A stretch of 64,000 nt of DNA, taken from the NCBI GenBank assembly GCA_964423615.1, contig CAYRFQ010000029.1, positions 1 to 64,000 on the forward strand, in the 5' to 3' direction. Positions 18,041-27,413 of the stretch are shown in pieces; within the stretch, counting starts at the first letter, position 1, and each line of letters opens with the position of its first letter. Source of the stretch: CAYRFQ01 sp964423615 (lineage in GTDB: Bacteria; Planctomycetota; Planctomycetia; Gemmatales; Gemmataceae). Position numbers and translations under genes: made by a program. A model generated the notes under the pieces. The model made no database searches. It was not told the origin of the DNA and saw only the letters and a list, made by a program, of their open reading frames with translations.

Positions 18041-19141
18041 CTAGCCAACGGTCCGCTCGATCTCGGGTATTGATTCGGGAAAGTCTGTCGACGGCGGAGG
18101 AAATTGATGGTTTTCCGTTCTGTTGCTTTGTGGATCTCCTCGAGAGCCGCTGAGGCTATTCGGTTGGGCACGTTGATTGAACGGCAGCACAGAAGCAAGA
18201 GAGTATCTGACCAGCGAGCGTAGTCCCCAAACGGAAACCCCGGCTTGAAGCGACCGGAAAGCACAGCCAAGAGCCTGGGAAGTTTGACAAAAGTCCTCAA
18301 ACAGGATTTGTCCGGCAAGAAGAAGGGCCATTCGCTCCCTTCTTCTCAAATCTTGCCGGAAACTCTTGGGTAATCCTGGGATTGATTGCCAAGCACGAAA
18401 CATCTCAGATTTGCTGATGTGCTTTTTTGGATTGTTGGTGGAACAGACGCTTCCGTCGCGACAATGGTAGTGAAACCCAGGTTCCGGGATGTATCCTGCT
18501 TTTGCTTGCTGAGAAATGCGGACGAACACATCCCATTCTTCACCCCAAAACAAGTTCGGATCGAATTTGTGTTGCAACAACAAATCGCGGCGAGCGGTGA
18601 TACACCCGGTGTGGAATGGGTACTTTTTTACAACATGCCATCGGAACTCTTCAGGGAGAACTCTCGCGGTGGGGGGGGGCTCTTCGAACAAGTCTTCGAA
18701 TGCTTGTGGGACCTGCAAATTAGGTCCGCCCCGATGAATATAAAAGCTACAGAAAACAAAGTCGACCTCTGGGTGCTGATCCAAAAACTCCACAGCCGAT
18801 GACAATCTACCGGCTGCGTACTCGTCGTCGGAATCGAGAAAGCAGATGAGTTCGCCATGACACTCGCCAATTCCGATGTTCCGTGCTTGACCCGCGTAGA
18901 CGTTAGATGTTGTGCGCAAGTGCTGTATGGGAAATCGAGGGGAAGATGGCAACTTGGGCTTGAGATCAGAACAATCATCGATGAGAACGATCTCAACATC
19001 GAAATCGACTTCTTGATCAAAAACACTCTGTAAGGACCGAGCCAAGAGGTCGCCTTCATTATGATAGGGCATAATCACGCTTACCTTTGGCGGTTTCTCG
19101 AACGAGACAGTCGTGACTTTTTCGAATAAATTCGCGGACAT
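18041..19141 (-). CDS. Family 2 glycosyltransferase
   Basis: This protein of about 366 aa has an inverting GT-A fold. KVSVIMPYHNEGDLLARSLQSVFDQ starts the Rossmann-like nucleotide-binding core, VEIVLIDDCSD gives the first acidic site, and ELICFLDSDDEYAAGRLSSAVEFL carries the DxD-type metal site. WGEEWDVFVRIS near residue 190 is the typical ED/EWDVF acceptor motif. I chose ATG 19141 with a GAGG site about ten bases upstream; the GTG at 19177 has no comparable site. It follows the ABC-exporter ATPase gene by about 50 bp and belongs to the same operon. The C-terminal 100 residues are basic, with a short hydrophobic stretch. Confidence 0.87.
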   Translation of the reverse strand: MSANLFEKVTTVSFEKPPKVSVIMPYHNEGDLLARSLQSVFDQEVDFDVEIVLIDDCSDLKPKLPSSPRFPIQHLRTTSNVYAGQARNIGIGECHGELICFLDSDDEYAAGRLSSAVEFLDQHPEVDFVFCSFYIHRGGPNLQVPQAFEDLFEEPPPTARVLPEEFRWHVVKKYPFHTGCITARRDLLLQHKFDPNLFWGEEWDVFVRISQQAKAGYIPEPGFHYHCRDGSVCSTNNPKKHISKSEMFRAWQSIPGLPKSFRQDLRRRERMALLLAGQILFEDFCQTSQALGCAFRSLQAGVSVWGLRSLVRYSLASVLPFNQRAQPNSLSGSRGDPQSNRTENHQFPPPSTDFPESIPEIERTVG

Positions 19142-19192
19142 TCTCAGCCTCTTATTGCCTGAACACTTCGGACGCACCAGGCGTTCTCTTGG

Positions 19193-20467
19193 TTAAGAAA
19201 ACACCTCTTGAGGGGACTTGGGAACGGGCGAACGCCACCGCCCCGGAAAAAAGACGAGCCCAAACTGTTTGTCGATCCCACGACCTGATTTGAAATAATT
19301 CGATCGCTCGACGGGAAACCGAAGACACTCATCCAGAGTGTCGTAGTGAAACCGACCATCGGCTAGAACCGAAAGTGTGAGAAAATATTCTCCCGGCATC
19401 AAATTCAGAAAGTCAATTTCGAAGTCAATGGTGCCTTCCCCCAATTCCAAAGAGGGCAGGTTCATCCCAAATCCCCAGGTGCTAAGGTCAGTGACAAGTT
19501 GGCCGGATTCGGTTGTAAGTTTGATACAAAAAAGAGGAGCAACTAACTGGTCGTTCACCTGATAAGAGAGGCGAATCGTCAAGGCATCACCACTCCTAAT
19601 CATCTCTTTAGGCTGCCCATCTTGGTCAAGAAATTCGACGCCCGTGAGAAGACACTTTCCGTTCCCACGGCGTGGGGAAATTTGGCTGAGGTCAACTTGA
19701 GTTTCACGTTGGTGAGCAAAACGATTGAGATATTCACAAATGACTTCCTGCGGGGGACCGTCCCGACGAACCTGTCCTTGGTCCAACCATATCGCCCGAG
19801 AACAGAGGCTTTCGACCGTATATAAATTGTGCGAGACAAGAAGAACAGTTCGCCCGCAACTCTGGAGTTCATTCATTTTTGAGAGACATTTCTTTTGAAA
19901 TTCGGCGTCGCCCACGGCGAGCACTTCATCGATGATTAAAATCTCCGAATCAAGGTGGGCAGCCACCGCAAAGCCAAGCCTCAGTCGCATCCCTGAGGAG
20001 TACCGCTTGATGGGGGTATGCAGGAATTTCTCAACACCTGCAAATTCTACAATTGCGTCGAGCTTGGAGTCGATCTCCTTTTTCGACATCCCCAAGATCG
20101 CGCCATTGAGGTAAATATTTTCTTGGCCCGTCATTTCTTCGTGGAATCCGGTGCCAACTTCCAGTAAGGAACTCAAGCGACCATTGATGGTCACCGAGCC
20201 TTTCGTGGGATAAGTAATCCGGGACAACAATTTCAAGAAGGTACTCTTGCCAGCTCCATTGGGACCAATGATTCCAATGATTTCACCTTCCTGAATTTCG
20301 AGCGAAACATCACGTAAGGCCCAGAAACTTTCAGACCGAGTTCGCTTCTTTCGAGAGAAAGGGCGTTTGAGAGCATCAAGAAGCACTTCACCAAACATCT
20401 GGAGTTGGTGCGTTTCACCAAGTCGATATTCTTTTGATAGTTCCTGAGTCGCGACTGCAATAGTCAT
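19193..20467 (-). CDS. wzt: ABC polysaccharide exporter ATPase (Wzt-like)
   Basis: This 424-aa ATPase energises export of a lipid-linked polysaccharide across the inner membrane. Walker A GPNGAGKST is near residue 68, the signature YSSGMRLRLGF near 157, Walker B ILIIDEVLAVGD near 176 and the H-loop LLVSHN near 209. After the nucleotide-binding domain, residues 250-410 form a beta-rich Wzt_C-like domain (VTGVEFLDQDGQPKEMIRSGDALTIRLSYQ, GEYFLTLSVL). In Wzt homologs this domain reads a terminal modification on the glycan. The partner permease is the frameshifted gene immediately upstream. A good AGGAAA site precedes the ATG. Confidence 0.92.
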   Translation of the reverse strand: MTIAVATQELSKEYRLGETHQLQMFGEVLLDALKRPFSRKKRTRSESFWALRDVSLEIQEGEIIGIIGPNGAGKSTFLKLLSRITYPTKGSVTINGRLSSLLEVGTGFHEEMTGQENIYLNGAILGMSKKEIDSKLDAIVEFAGVEKFLHTPIKRYSSGMRLRLGFAVAAHLDSEILIIDEVLAVGDAEFQKKCLSKMNELQSCGRTVLLVSHNLYTVESLCSRAIWLDQGQVRRDGPPQEVICEYLNRFAHQRETQVDLSQISPRRGNGKCLLTGVEFLDQDGQPKEMIRSGDALTIRLSYQVNDQLVAPLFCIKLTTESGQLVTDLSTWGFGMNLPSLELGEGTIDFEIDFLNLMPGEYFLTLSVLADGRFHYDTLDECLRFPVERSNYFKSGRGIDKQFGLVFFPGRWRSPVPKSPQEVFS

Positions 20468-20525
20468 GCTTTTTCCTAGAAGAGTGAAAGTTTGTCTCGC
20501 GAGCTGACAATACTTCGGCTGACGT

Positions 20526-21349
20526 TTAAATCAAATCTGCAAATCGTCGTTCGCTGGAAGAAAAGAAAAAATAGGAAAAAAAGAGGATCAGCGAAGAGAC
20601 AGAAGTAGACATTCCGAGCAAGGTCCAATTTATTGGAGACCCGAGAATAGCTGACCTCAGGGCTTCAATTGGCCCTGCCATTGGATTGAAGGCCAAGAAA
20701 ATCCGGTATCGGTCTGGGACCATAGAAAGCGGATAAATCACCGGCGTAGCAAATAACCATACCTGGATCAGGAACGGAAGGATGTATTTAATATCCCGAT
20801 ACTTGACATTGAGTGCAGACAGGAAGACCCCCCCCCTAAAGCGGTCACAACGACAGGGACTATTAATATCGGGATCAAACAGAGTTGCCAGGTGAGAGTC
20901 ACTCCATAGAGGAGGATGAGAACGAACAGGATGACTGAGGCCAAGAAATAATCAAGTAATCCTGACAACACGGCGGAAGCTGGCAACGCCAGACGAGGAA
21001 AATAAACCTTGGAGATCAGATTCTTATTGGAGACAAGGCTGTTCCCAGAAGCCGTCAAGGCCGAAGTAAAAAATGTCCAAGGGAGAAGCCCTGCGTAATA
21101 GAAAATCGGGGCAGGAATCCCGTCGGTTGGAAACTTGGCAACCATTCCAAATAACAAGGTGAAGATGAGCATGGTGCCGAGTGGTTGAAGGACGGCCCAC
21201 GCAATTCCCAAAAAAGTCTGTTTGTATTTAACGGTGATGTCACGCCAAATAAAGAACCACAACAATTCTCTATATCGACTCAGTTCACTCAGCGTGCTTC
21301 CCCAAGTTTTCGAGTTAATAACATGTTGTTGGACGGATGCATTAGCCAT
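20526..21349 (-). pseudogene. wzm: ABC polysaccharide exporter permease (Wzm-like), frameshifted at a G9 tract
   Basis: The N-terminal part (MANASVQQHVINSKTW, then FIWRDITVKYKQTFLGIAWAVLQPL) and helices such as GLLPWTFFTSALTASGNSLVSNKNLISKVYFPR are typical of the ABC-2 Wzm/TagG permease. The frame breaks after VTALGGG at a run of nine G on the minus strand (20828-20836). Reading resumes in another frame as VFLSALNVKYRDIKYILPF and continues through PVIYPLSMVPDRYRIFLAFNPMAGPIEALRSA to the stop near 20526. Ten G would restore the usual ALGxGxxLSALNVxYRD junction and a protein of about 270 aa. ATG 21349 has an AAGGAG site ten bases upstream. The break may be a sequencing error, a true mutation, or reversible slippage (phase variation). 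Confidence 0.8.
20828..20836 (-). repeat. Homopolymeric G9 tract in the wzm gene
   Basis: Nine consecutive C on the plus strand (G on the coding strand) lie exactly where the permease reading frame shifts. Tracts of this length are prone to slipped-strand mispairing and also to sequencing error. Confidence 0.85.
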
Positions 21350-21480
21350 TGAAGAAACGCTCCTTGGGGTATTCAAACCAACGAATGAACTACTTGTGAT
21401 GCTGTGAGAAGGTTGGACACAAGGATTTGAACTGTTCGCAAACTTGAACAGCTCTGCATAGACGACCCAGCGGTACCCGC

Positions 21481-22446
21481 CTAGGCTTTTGAGCTTGGAC
21501 TCGCGCCCTCTGTTGCGCCCACCTCCGCCGCCTCAACCACCTCGCGACTCTCGAGACAAAATCCGTAACACGTCGCTGCTTGGGTATACTGCTTTAACCA
21601 CGCTGAGTTTTGCAAAGGCGAAAACACCGAACTGAGTAGCCGATGCCTCAGGTATTTCGTGAGTGCCCACCTTGGGACTCCAAACAGTTTTGTCGACGGT
21701 TCTTTGTTCTGGCGTGCCAGAGTTCTGCCATGGCCCACATACCAATCCCAAACATATTGAGTCGTGATCCGTTTCGTCGGAGTGAAATGACGAACTTTGG
21801 CAGAGTTTACCCAAATCCCACTGTGGCCGTTGTCGAGAAGGTCTTGTACGAATGCGAAATCTTCTCCCCGAGTTTCGCTATTCTTCCTTGGCCCGATTCG
21901 GGTGTCGTAAGTGTACCCAGAGATACGGTCCCGTCGGGCCACCATGTTGGCTCCGACTGGGAAGGTCCCACCTTGTGTGATCGTTGTGTACTCGTTAGGT
22001 TGGACAGGGCGACCCGCGAATATCCCCGACAACATTCGCTTGTTGCGTCGGAACCATTGGGGAGGTTCTTGCTCAAACCACGGCTCCACTGGGCCCCCGA
22101 AGAATGTTGCCTCCGGATGTTGCTCGGCAGCGATGAAGTACGCGGAAAGCCAATTCGGTTCTACAAGTACGTCATCATCAGTCCAGGCAATAAGCTCTCC
22201 CTGGGCATGCTCTCCGGCCAAGTTCAGAGCATGGCTTTTTCCGGGGCGTGATTCGAAAAGCCCTCGAATTGGGAGGGTGGACTCGTGTTTACGAATGACT
22301 TCGTCGGTGTGATCCGTTGAGTTGTTATTCACAACTATGAGTTCCCATTGGAGATCACGTTGAACTTCGAGGTTATTCATGCTGGAAAGAGTCGAATCGA
22401 GGAGATCAGCACGATTCCAGGTGCAAATAACAACGCTGACTTTCAT
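21481..22446 (-). CDS. Family 2 glycosyltransferase
   Basis: This 321-aa GT-A enzyme opens with KVSVVICTWNRADLLDSTLSSM. It carries WELIVVNNNSTDHT as nucleotide-binding element and GELIAWTDDDVLVEPNWL as the DDD metal site near residue 95. TRGEDFAFVQDLLDNG near residue 197 is the typical ED acceptor-site motif. An AGGGA ribosome-binding site precedes the ATG. It is the first gene of the run leading to the Wzm/Wzt exporter and the downstream glycosyltransferases, with a gap of about 130 bp before the permease. The C-terminal 50 residues are weakly basic, without clear membrane helices. It is predicted to add one sugar of the repeat unit in the cytoplasm. Confidence 0.87.
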   Translation of the reverse strand: MKVSVVICTWNRADLLDSTLSSMNNLEVQRDLQWELIVVNNNSTDHTDEVIRKHESTLPIRGLFESRPGKSHALNLAGEHAQGELIAWTDDDVLVEPNWLSAYFIAAEQHPEATFFGGPVEPWFEQEPPQWFRRNKRMLSGIFAGRPVQPNEYTTITQGGTFPVGANMVARRDRISGYTYDTRIGPRKNSETRGEDFAFVQDLLDNGHSGIWVNSAKVRHFTPTKRITTQYVWDWYVGHGRTLARQNKEPSTKLFGVPRWALTKYLRHRLLSSVFSPLQNSAWLKQYTQAATCYGFCLESREVVEAAEVGATEGASPSSKA

Positions 22447-22709
22447 TCTTAATTCCCTATCCCTTTGATTTGTAAAATCTCTGTTGTTGTAAATGCTGAG
22501 TTTGAGGCTGCTTAAACCAAAGGACCCGATGATCGTTTCTTCCCGTTATTATCTCAGTCCATTCGTTTAGTGATTTCAATGATCAAACTTCAAAGCGAAA
22601 AGGATTCGTTTGTTGGCAAATTGCATCCATTTTGTCTCACCTTCGACTCCATAGCAGCACCATACGGTCTTTCGATTCTTGCAGAGATCACAAGTGGTTC
22701 TGCGGCCTC

Positions 22710-23232
22710 TCAGGCCGCATGACGACTTTTTAACCGATCGGACAACTCATCGACTGTGACCACACCAGTCCCAACTTTGCGGACGACTATCCCGGTTGCA
22801 CGGTTCACTAAGTGGGCCGCCTGTTTCAGGCTTGCTCCAGAGGTCAACGACAGGGCCAGCGTACAAATCACTGTGTCACCTGCTCCGGTTACGTCGAAGA
22901 CGGCCCGAGTTGTCGCAGAAATACTGAGCGGTGGCTTCTTCGCGCGAAATAGAGTCATTCCCTTTTGGCCACGGCTAATCAGCAACGTCGTGCCCTTAAG
23001 CATCCGCAATAACTGGTTGCCTGCCTTGGAAAGATCATCGTCGTCGTTGATCTCCTGTTGCAGAACTTCTTGGACGTTTGGCTTGATGACTGTCGCACCA
23101 CGGTACTTGGCATAGTCTCGCCCTTTCAGATCCACAATCACGGGCCTCTCTGGCTGGCACGCCTTACGAATTAACCGTTGGGGACAAACCGGCGAAAATG
23201 ACTCCTTCGGCGTAATCGGAGATGGTGCAAAT
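22710..23232 (-). pseudogene. Degraded HldE/RfaE-type sugar kinase, C-terminal remnant
   Basis: From 23141 to the stop at 22710 an open frame encodes the C-terminal half of a PfkB-family kinase of the D-glycero-D-manno-heptose-7-phosphate kinase type: VIVDLKGRDYAKYRGATVIKPN, then VFDVTGAGDTVICTLALSLTSG with the catalytic GAGD. The frame continues upstream as PVCPQRLIRKACQPERP without a start. The expected SDYAEGVI motif lies just before it in a different frame, preceded by a stop. The N-terminal half is missing altogether. At least one frameshift plus a truncation make this a pseudogene. An intact protein would feed heptose to surface glycan synthesis. Confidence 0.75.
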
Positions 23233-23235
23233 TTA

Positions 23236-23405
23236 GCAGTTTATTTTGCACTCCGTGAGCGATTCGGATCGGAAACAACACAGCACGTCGCTTGAGAGAG
23301 GTATGGCCGAATGTCGAGGACACGCTCCGTGACAACGACACCAGGTAGTTCGGGTAAGCGCTGGACAGTCGCGTTTGGTCGGGTTCCGAAACCGTAGGCG
23401 GCGTC
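23236..23405 (-). pseudogene. Degraded Stp1-like glycosyltransferase fragment
   Basis: One minus-strand frame reads RPNATVQRLPELPGVVVTERVLDIRPYLSQATCCVV. After a one-base shift the next frame continues PIRIAHGVQNKLL. Together these align with the segment RNPVPEVRRLGAIPGIEVVGQVPDVRPYL...LQIARGLQNKVLEAL of the intact glycosyltransferase encoded at 23597-24820. This is therefore a frameshifted and truncated partial copy of the same family, lying directly upstream (in reading direction) of the HldE remnant. No start codon or N-terminal domain is preserved. Confidence 0.65.
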
Positions 23406-23596
23406 ACGGAATCAACTTCGACGGATGTACTCATTGTGTTCTCTAACCTCGTCACTGGGTTCCCCGTATCCTACGATCTTCAGCAGACCCGATTTTCCGG
23501 CATTTCTAGTATTCTTGAAACGTCCAACCACTCGGCAGCGAATGCAACACACTTGGCCACTATCGAGTTAGTTGCTCGACAGAGGGAATTTCCTAT

Positions 23597-24820
23597 TCAA
23601 GAGATGGCCTGGGTATGTTGAACTTCGGGAGCCAAACCCAGCAATTCACCAAACGGTCTCAAGCACGTATCCCAATCATGATTGTCCTCAACAAACCTCC
23701 GCCCCGTATCGCCTAGTTGGCATCGCCGAACCGGGTCAGAGAGCAACGAAACGACGGCCTGTGCCCACTCGTCCTCCTCGGACGCTGTCAGAAGGTGCTC
23801 ACCCGGCTGAACCCGAATCGCCGCGATCGCTTTGGGTGAAGCGACGACCGCCTTTTTCATCGCCAAGGCTTCCAACACCTTGTTTTGAAGACCACGGGCG
23901 ATTTGCAAGGGAGCCAAAGCGAGTGCCGCCGCGTCCAAATACGGTCGGACATCAGGCACCTGTCCAACTACCTCAATGCCAGGGATCGCTCCAAGGCGAC
24001 GAACTTCAGGGACAGGATTTCGACCTACGATCTGAAATTTCGCTTCGGGATCGCGTTCCCGGATGCGGGGCCAAACTTCGACGGCAAACCAACAGACACC
24101 ATCCACGTTGGGAAAGTAATCCAAAGCCCCGACAAAGACACATAACTTCGGATCGCTCACCGAAGAACTCGCTTGGAAATAGTCCAGGTCAACGCCATTG
24201 GTCGCCGTGTGGACTCCCCCTTGGGAACAGAAGTCACGAAAAAGGTCGACCTCGGGGTCACTGACAAGCGTCAAAGCGGCCATGTCCCGAGCGAGGCGTT
24301 TTTCGACCTTCCGAAGCCGCTCCGCTTCTGTTCGGTAGAGCCAGCTTTTGGGCCAAGGATGGCCACGGCTGTAGTCGAACCATTTCTCGCTATCGACATC
24401 GACGAGGTCGACAACTCGACGTCGTTCGGCAAATTCTGGCATTCCGAGATACTCAACCAGACTCGATGCGGAAGCCAGAATGGCATCGTAACGAGTCTCC
24501 TTTGCCCAATCCCGAAGTAACCGAACCATCCTCGCGGAACTATGAGCTCCCTCGGAAACGGTCCTACCACTGAGAAGAAAACGCAATGCGTGGAGCCACC
24601 TCGTCCACTTTCCCAGTCGAACAATGGTGACCCGCGAACAGTAATTGTTCAGAACTTCTCGGGTTTCCTCAGTCGTTTCTTCGTCTGTAAAAGCGGCCAA
24701 GTGCACGTTCGCGTGCTGCTGGAGGAAACGCAGCAGATGGAATGAACGGATTCTATCCCCCTTGTCAGGAGGATAGGGAACTCGATGCACGAGGTACAAA
24801 ATGGCAGGGCGTGAAGTCAT
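23597..24820 (-). CDS. Stp1-like glycosyltransferase of exosortase-type EPS loci
   Basis: This protein of about 407 aa has a GT-B fold. Its opening, MTSRPAILYLVHRVPYPPDKGDRIRSFHLLRFL, is characteristic of the TIGR03087 sugar transferase family (PEP-CTERM/EpsH1-associated). The donor domain has LCVFVGALDYFPNVDGVCWFAVEVWP near residue 215 and APLQIARGLQNKVLEALAMKKAVVAS near residue 300. I chose ATG 24820 because the conserved domain begins there; the open frame runs on to 24925 without a motif. A strong sigma54-type promoter match and a TGTCAA-N6-TTGACA dyad lie in the 519-bp upstream gap. A frameshifted fragment of a paralog lies just downstream. Confidence 0.88.
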   Translation of the reverse strand: MTSRPAILYLVHRVPYPPDKGDRIRSFHLLRFLQQHANVHLAAFTDEETTEETREVLNNYCSRVTIVRLGKWTRWLHALRFLLSGRTVSEGAHSSARMVRLLRDWAKETRYDAILASASSLVEYLGMPEFAERRRVVDLVDVDSEKWFDYSRGHPWPKSWLYRTEAERLRKVEKRLARDMAALTLVSDPEVDLFRDFCSQGGVHTATNGVDLDYFQASSSVSDPKLCVFVGALDYFPNVDGVCWFAVEVWPRIRERDPEAKFQIVGRNPVPEVRRLGAIPGIEVVGQVPDVRPYLDAAALALAPLQIARGLQNKVLEALAMKKAVVASPKAIAAIRVQPGEHLLTASEEDEWAQAVVSLLSDPVRRCQLGDTGRRFVEDNHDWDTCLRPFGELLGLAPEVQHTQAIS

Positions 24821-25020
24821 GTCTTTCGATCGAGGTTGGGGCTTACCCCCAGCCCGTGCGTTGCGTGAATGTTCACAACCGCTTGAGTGGAGGGATGTTG
24901 ATTGCAAAAGATCCGATAGGACCACACTTGAGCCAACTGCCTTAGGTCTTTCGTGATCAGCGGTAGATGTTTAGAGTGGTCCTTGCATCTTCCACATTCA
25001 TTGTTCTCTGATGTTAGTTT

Positions 25021-25039
25021 CAAGCAAAAGTCTTGCCAA
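25021..25039 (-). promoter_or_regulatory. Candidate sigma54 (-24/-12) promoter
   Basis: On the minus strand the sequence TTGGCAAGACTTTTGCTT matches TGGCAC-N5-TTGCW at nine of nine TGGCA/TTGC positions, with GG and GC exactly ten bases apart. It lies about 200 bp upstream of the Stp1-like glycosyltransferase start (24820). The dyad at 25212-25229 is about 200 bp further upstream, a normal distance for an enhancer-binding-protein site. Confidence 0.6.
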
Positions 25040-25211
25040 ACCTTATGTTTTTTGAGCCCAGAGAGCGCTTTGTTTTCTAAGTGCCTGAACAACAAGGGCT
25101 TAAGAAAAGTCAAAATGTTCTACGGGCTCGGGAAACAAGGTGTCAGGGAGGACCTTGTAAACTGACTTGTACATACCGTAAACAGTCCGCTCGTGAATGG
25201 ATTTTATGTGA

Positions 25212-25229
25212 TGTCAACACAAGTTGACA
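25212..25229. promoter_or_regulatory. TGTCAA-N6-TTGACA dyad, candidate enhancer site
   Basis: This is a perfect dyad: arms TGTCAAC and GTTGACA around ACAA. The same geometry (TGTCAA-N6-TTGACA) recurs at 39986-40005. It is upstream of the sigma54-type promoter at 25021-25039, both reading toward the glycosyltransferase gene. It is proposed as a binding site for the EBP encoded at 42110. Confidence 0.5.
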
Positions 25230-25339
25230 CCACTGTTGGAGGGTTGCCACGACGAAGCTCAGAGCAAGAGAACAGGTTTGTAGGTGAAACAAGATCATCC
25301 AGGGTGCGGAACAGCTGGCTTGACGAAATTCGTCAAGGC

Positions 25340-27250
25340 TCAATTCGCCTCAGACTCGGCAAAGGTAAGGTACCGTTCGGACCACCGAGCGAGGACGATC
25401 ATGGCCCAGAGTTGGTCCCCCAAGCGACTTGTACCAGAGAGGTGGGATTGGAACAATTTGCGTACAGTCGGCTGATGGACTAATTCGCCGACAGGACTCT
25501 TGGGACACAAGACCGTATCTTCGAACATAGAACGTAGAGGTCCGCGCAACCAACTGTCAATCGGCATGTCAAAGCCTTGTTTGCGGCGGTCCATCAGTGT
25601 GTCCGACAACTGACCTCGATACGCGTTCTTGAAAATCCATTTGGTCTGGCCCTCACGGACTTTCCATTCGGACGGGATACAAGCGGCCAACTCGATCAAA
25701 TTGTGATCCAACAACGGGGGACGCACCTCGAGTCCGTGGGCCATACTCGCTCGGTCCACTTTGACCAAAAAATCGTCCGGTAAGATCGTTTCGATGTCGG
25801 CAGAAATCATGCCGTGGAGCGGGTCGTTTTGGTCTGCGAAGGCGTAACCTGTCTGGATAATCGACTCGGGGCGATGGCCATTCAGTACCGATTGCATTTC
25901 GTGAGCTATCAACCTCCGTCGCATCGGGTTGCGCCAAACGGACAAGGTGTTTGCATAGGCTGCGCCGTCTTCCAGCGATAAATTGGTCAAGAGCGTTTTA
26001 GCTCGCAGGACTCGTGGGAGCCAATCGGCCTTGGGCCAGATGGACCCCAAAGGACCGAGAACGCTTCGACGAAACCACTTCGGCAAACACCGTCGCAATG
26101 CGTTTTCTTTCAGGTCGTGGACATACCGGGAATAGCCCCCGAATGCTTCGTCACCGCCATCTCCAGACAACACCACCTTTACGTTCTGGCGAGCAAGTTG
26201 CGACACCAGGTAAGTCGGAATCGCCGAGGGGTCGGCAAACGGTTCGTCGAAATAGCGCGTTAGCTCGTCGAGAAGGGAGACGGCGTCGGGCGTAACGACC
26301 TCTTCGGTGTGTGTTGTCGCAAATTGATCGGACACCTGTTTGGCGAAAGGCAGTTCACTAAATTTCTCTTCTCGGAACCCGATCGAGAAAGTCTGTAGCG
26401 GGCCTTGAGCCAGTCCCGCACTACAAGCAACAATCACACTCGAGTCCACCCCGCCACTCAAGAAGGCACCAACGGGTACATCGGCTCGCATGTGTAGGCG
26501 AACGGACTCATCCAGTTTTTCGCAAATCTTTTCGGCCCATTCGTCAGAATTCGGCGTGTGGTCGGGGGCGATATTCAACCGCCAGTAGCGTCGAGGGGAA
26601 CGGTGGTAGTCTTCGGCGTTAACGGTTAAGAGGTGGGCGGGAGGAAGTTTTTCAATCCCCTTGAAGATGGAACGACTCCCGGGGACCATACGGAAAGCCA
26701 GGTAATCCTCGAGCGCTTCGGGACAAACACGTCGTGGAACACGCGGATGGGCCAAGATGGCCTTGAGTTCAGACCCAAAAAGGAACTTTTCTTCGTCTCG
26801 ATAAAGATAAAGCGGCTTGATTCCCAATCGATCTCGACCGACCAACAAGCGCCGTTGGTTTCGATCCCAAAGGGCAAAGGCGAACATGCCACGCAACGAG
26901 TCAACGAGACGTTCGCCGTGTTCTTCGTAGAGGTGAACTATGACCTCGGTGTCGGTGTGTGTGCGGAACGAATGGCCTCGGTCTTCGAGCCACTTGCGTA
27001 ATTCACGAAAGTTATAAATTTCGCCATTGAATACGACTTGGATGGACCCGTCCTCGTTGCCAATCGGTTGATCTCCGCCCGCCAAGTCGATGATCGAGAG
27101 CCTTCGGTGGACGAGCCCCAACCCCTTCTCGTTCCAGAATCCTTCGGCGTCTGGACCTCGATGGGCGATGCTATCTCCCATTCGTTTGAGAATGCCTGGC
27201 TCCACTGGCCTCTGGGTATCCGAATATAGCACGCCTGCAATGCCGCACAT
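25340..27250 (-). CDS. asnB: Asparagine synthase (glutamine-hydrolysing), EPS-associated
   Basis: This 636-aa two-domain enzyme has an N-terminal class II glutaminase with nucleophile Cys2 in MCGIAGVLYS, RLSIIDLAGGDQPI, and VVFNGEIYNFRELR. The C-terminal ATP-pyrophosphatase/synthetase domain has FLSGGVDSSVIVA near residue 260 and LSGDGGDEAFGGYSRY near residue 360. Family activity is ATP-dependent transfer of an amide from glutamine to a carboxylate. In exosortase-type EPS loci such amidotransferases probably modify a sugar or lipid carboxyl group rather than making free asparagine. The location, between the Stp1-like glycosyltransferase and a hexapeptide acetyltransferase, fits that role. The true acceptor is unknown. 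Confidence 0.92.
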   Translation of the reverse strand: MCGIAGVLYSDTQRPVEPGILKRMGDSIAHRGPDAEGFWNEKGLGLVHRRLSIIDLAGGDQPIGNEDGSIQVVFNGEIYNFRELRKWLEDRGHSFRTHTDTEVIVHLYEEHGERLVDSLRGMFAFALWDRNQRRLLVGRDRLGIKPLYLYRDEEKFLFGSELKAILAHPRVPRRVCPEALEDYLAFRMVPGSRSIFKGIEKLPPAHLLTVNAEDYHRSPRRYWRLNIAPDHTPNSDEWAEKICEKLDESVRLHMRADVPVGAFLSGGVDSSVIVACSAGLAQGPLQTFSIGFREEKFSELPFAKQVSDQFATTHTEEVVTPDAVSLLDELTRYFDEPFADPSAIPTYLVSQLARQNVKVVLSGDGGDEAFGGYSRYVHDLKENALRRCLPKWFRRSVLGPLGSIWPKADWLPRVLRAKTLLTNLSLEDGAAYANTLSVWRNPMRRRLIAHEMQSVLNGHRPESIIQTGYAFADQNDPLHGMISADIETILPDDFLVKVDRASMAHGLEVRPPLLDHNLIELAACIPSEWKVREGQTKWIFKNAYRGQLSDTLMDRRKQGFDMPIDSWLRGPLRSMFEDTVLCPKSPVGELVHQPTVRKLFQSHLSGTSRLGDQLWAMIVLARWSERYLTFAESEAN

Positions 27251-27413
27251 AGTTGGTGTTCACTTTCCAAATGCGAAGTTGGAACGGACATACTGGTTTT
27301 GAGTCCATCAAACAGGTGGGTAGCCTGTCCATGGAAGAAAGGTGGAGAGGTCGATTACAGGTCCGCCGAACAGACCTCAACCCACAAGCTCAGGAACCAA
27401 TCTTCACAGCGTT

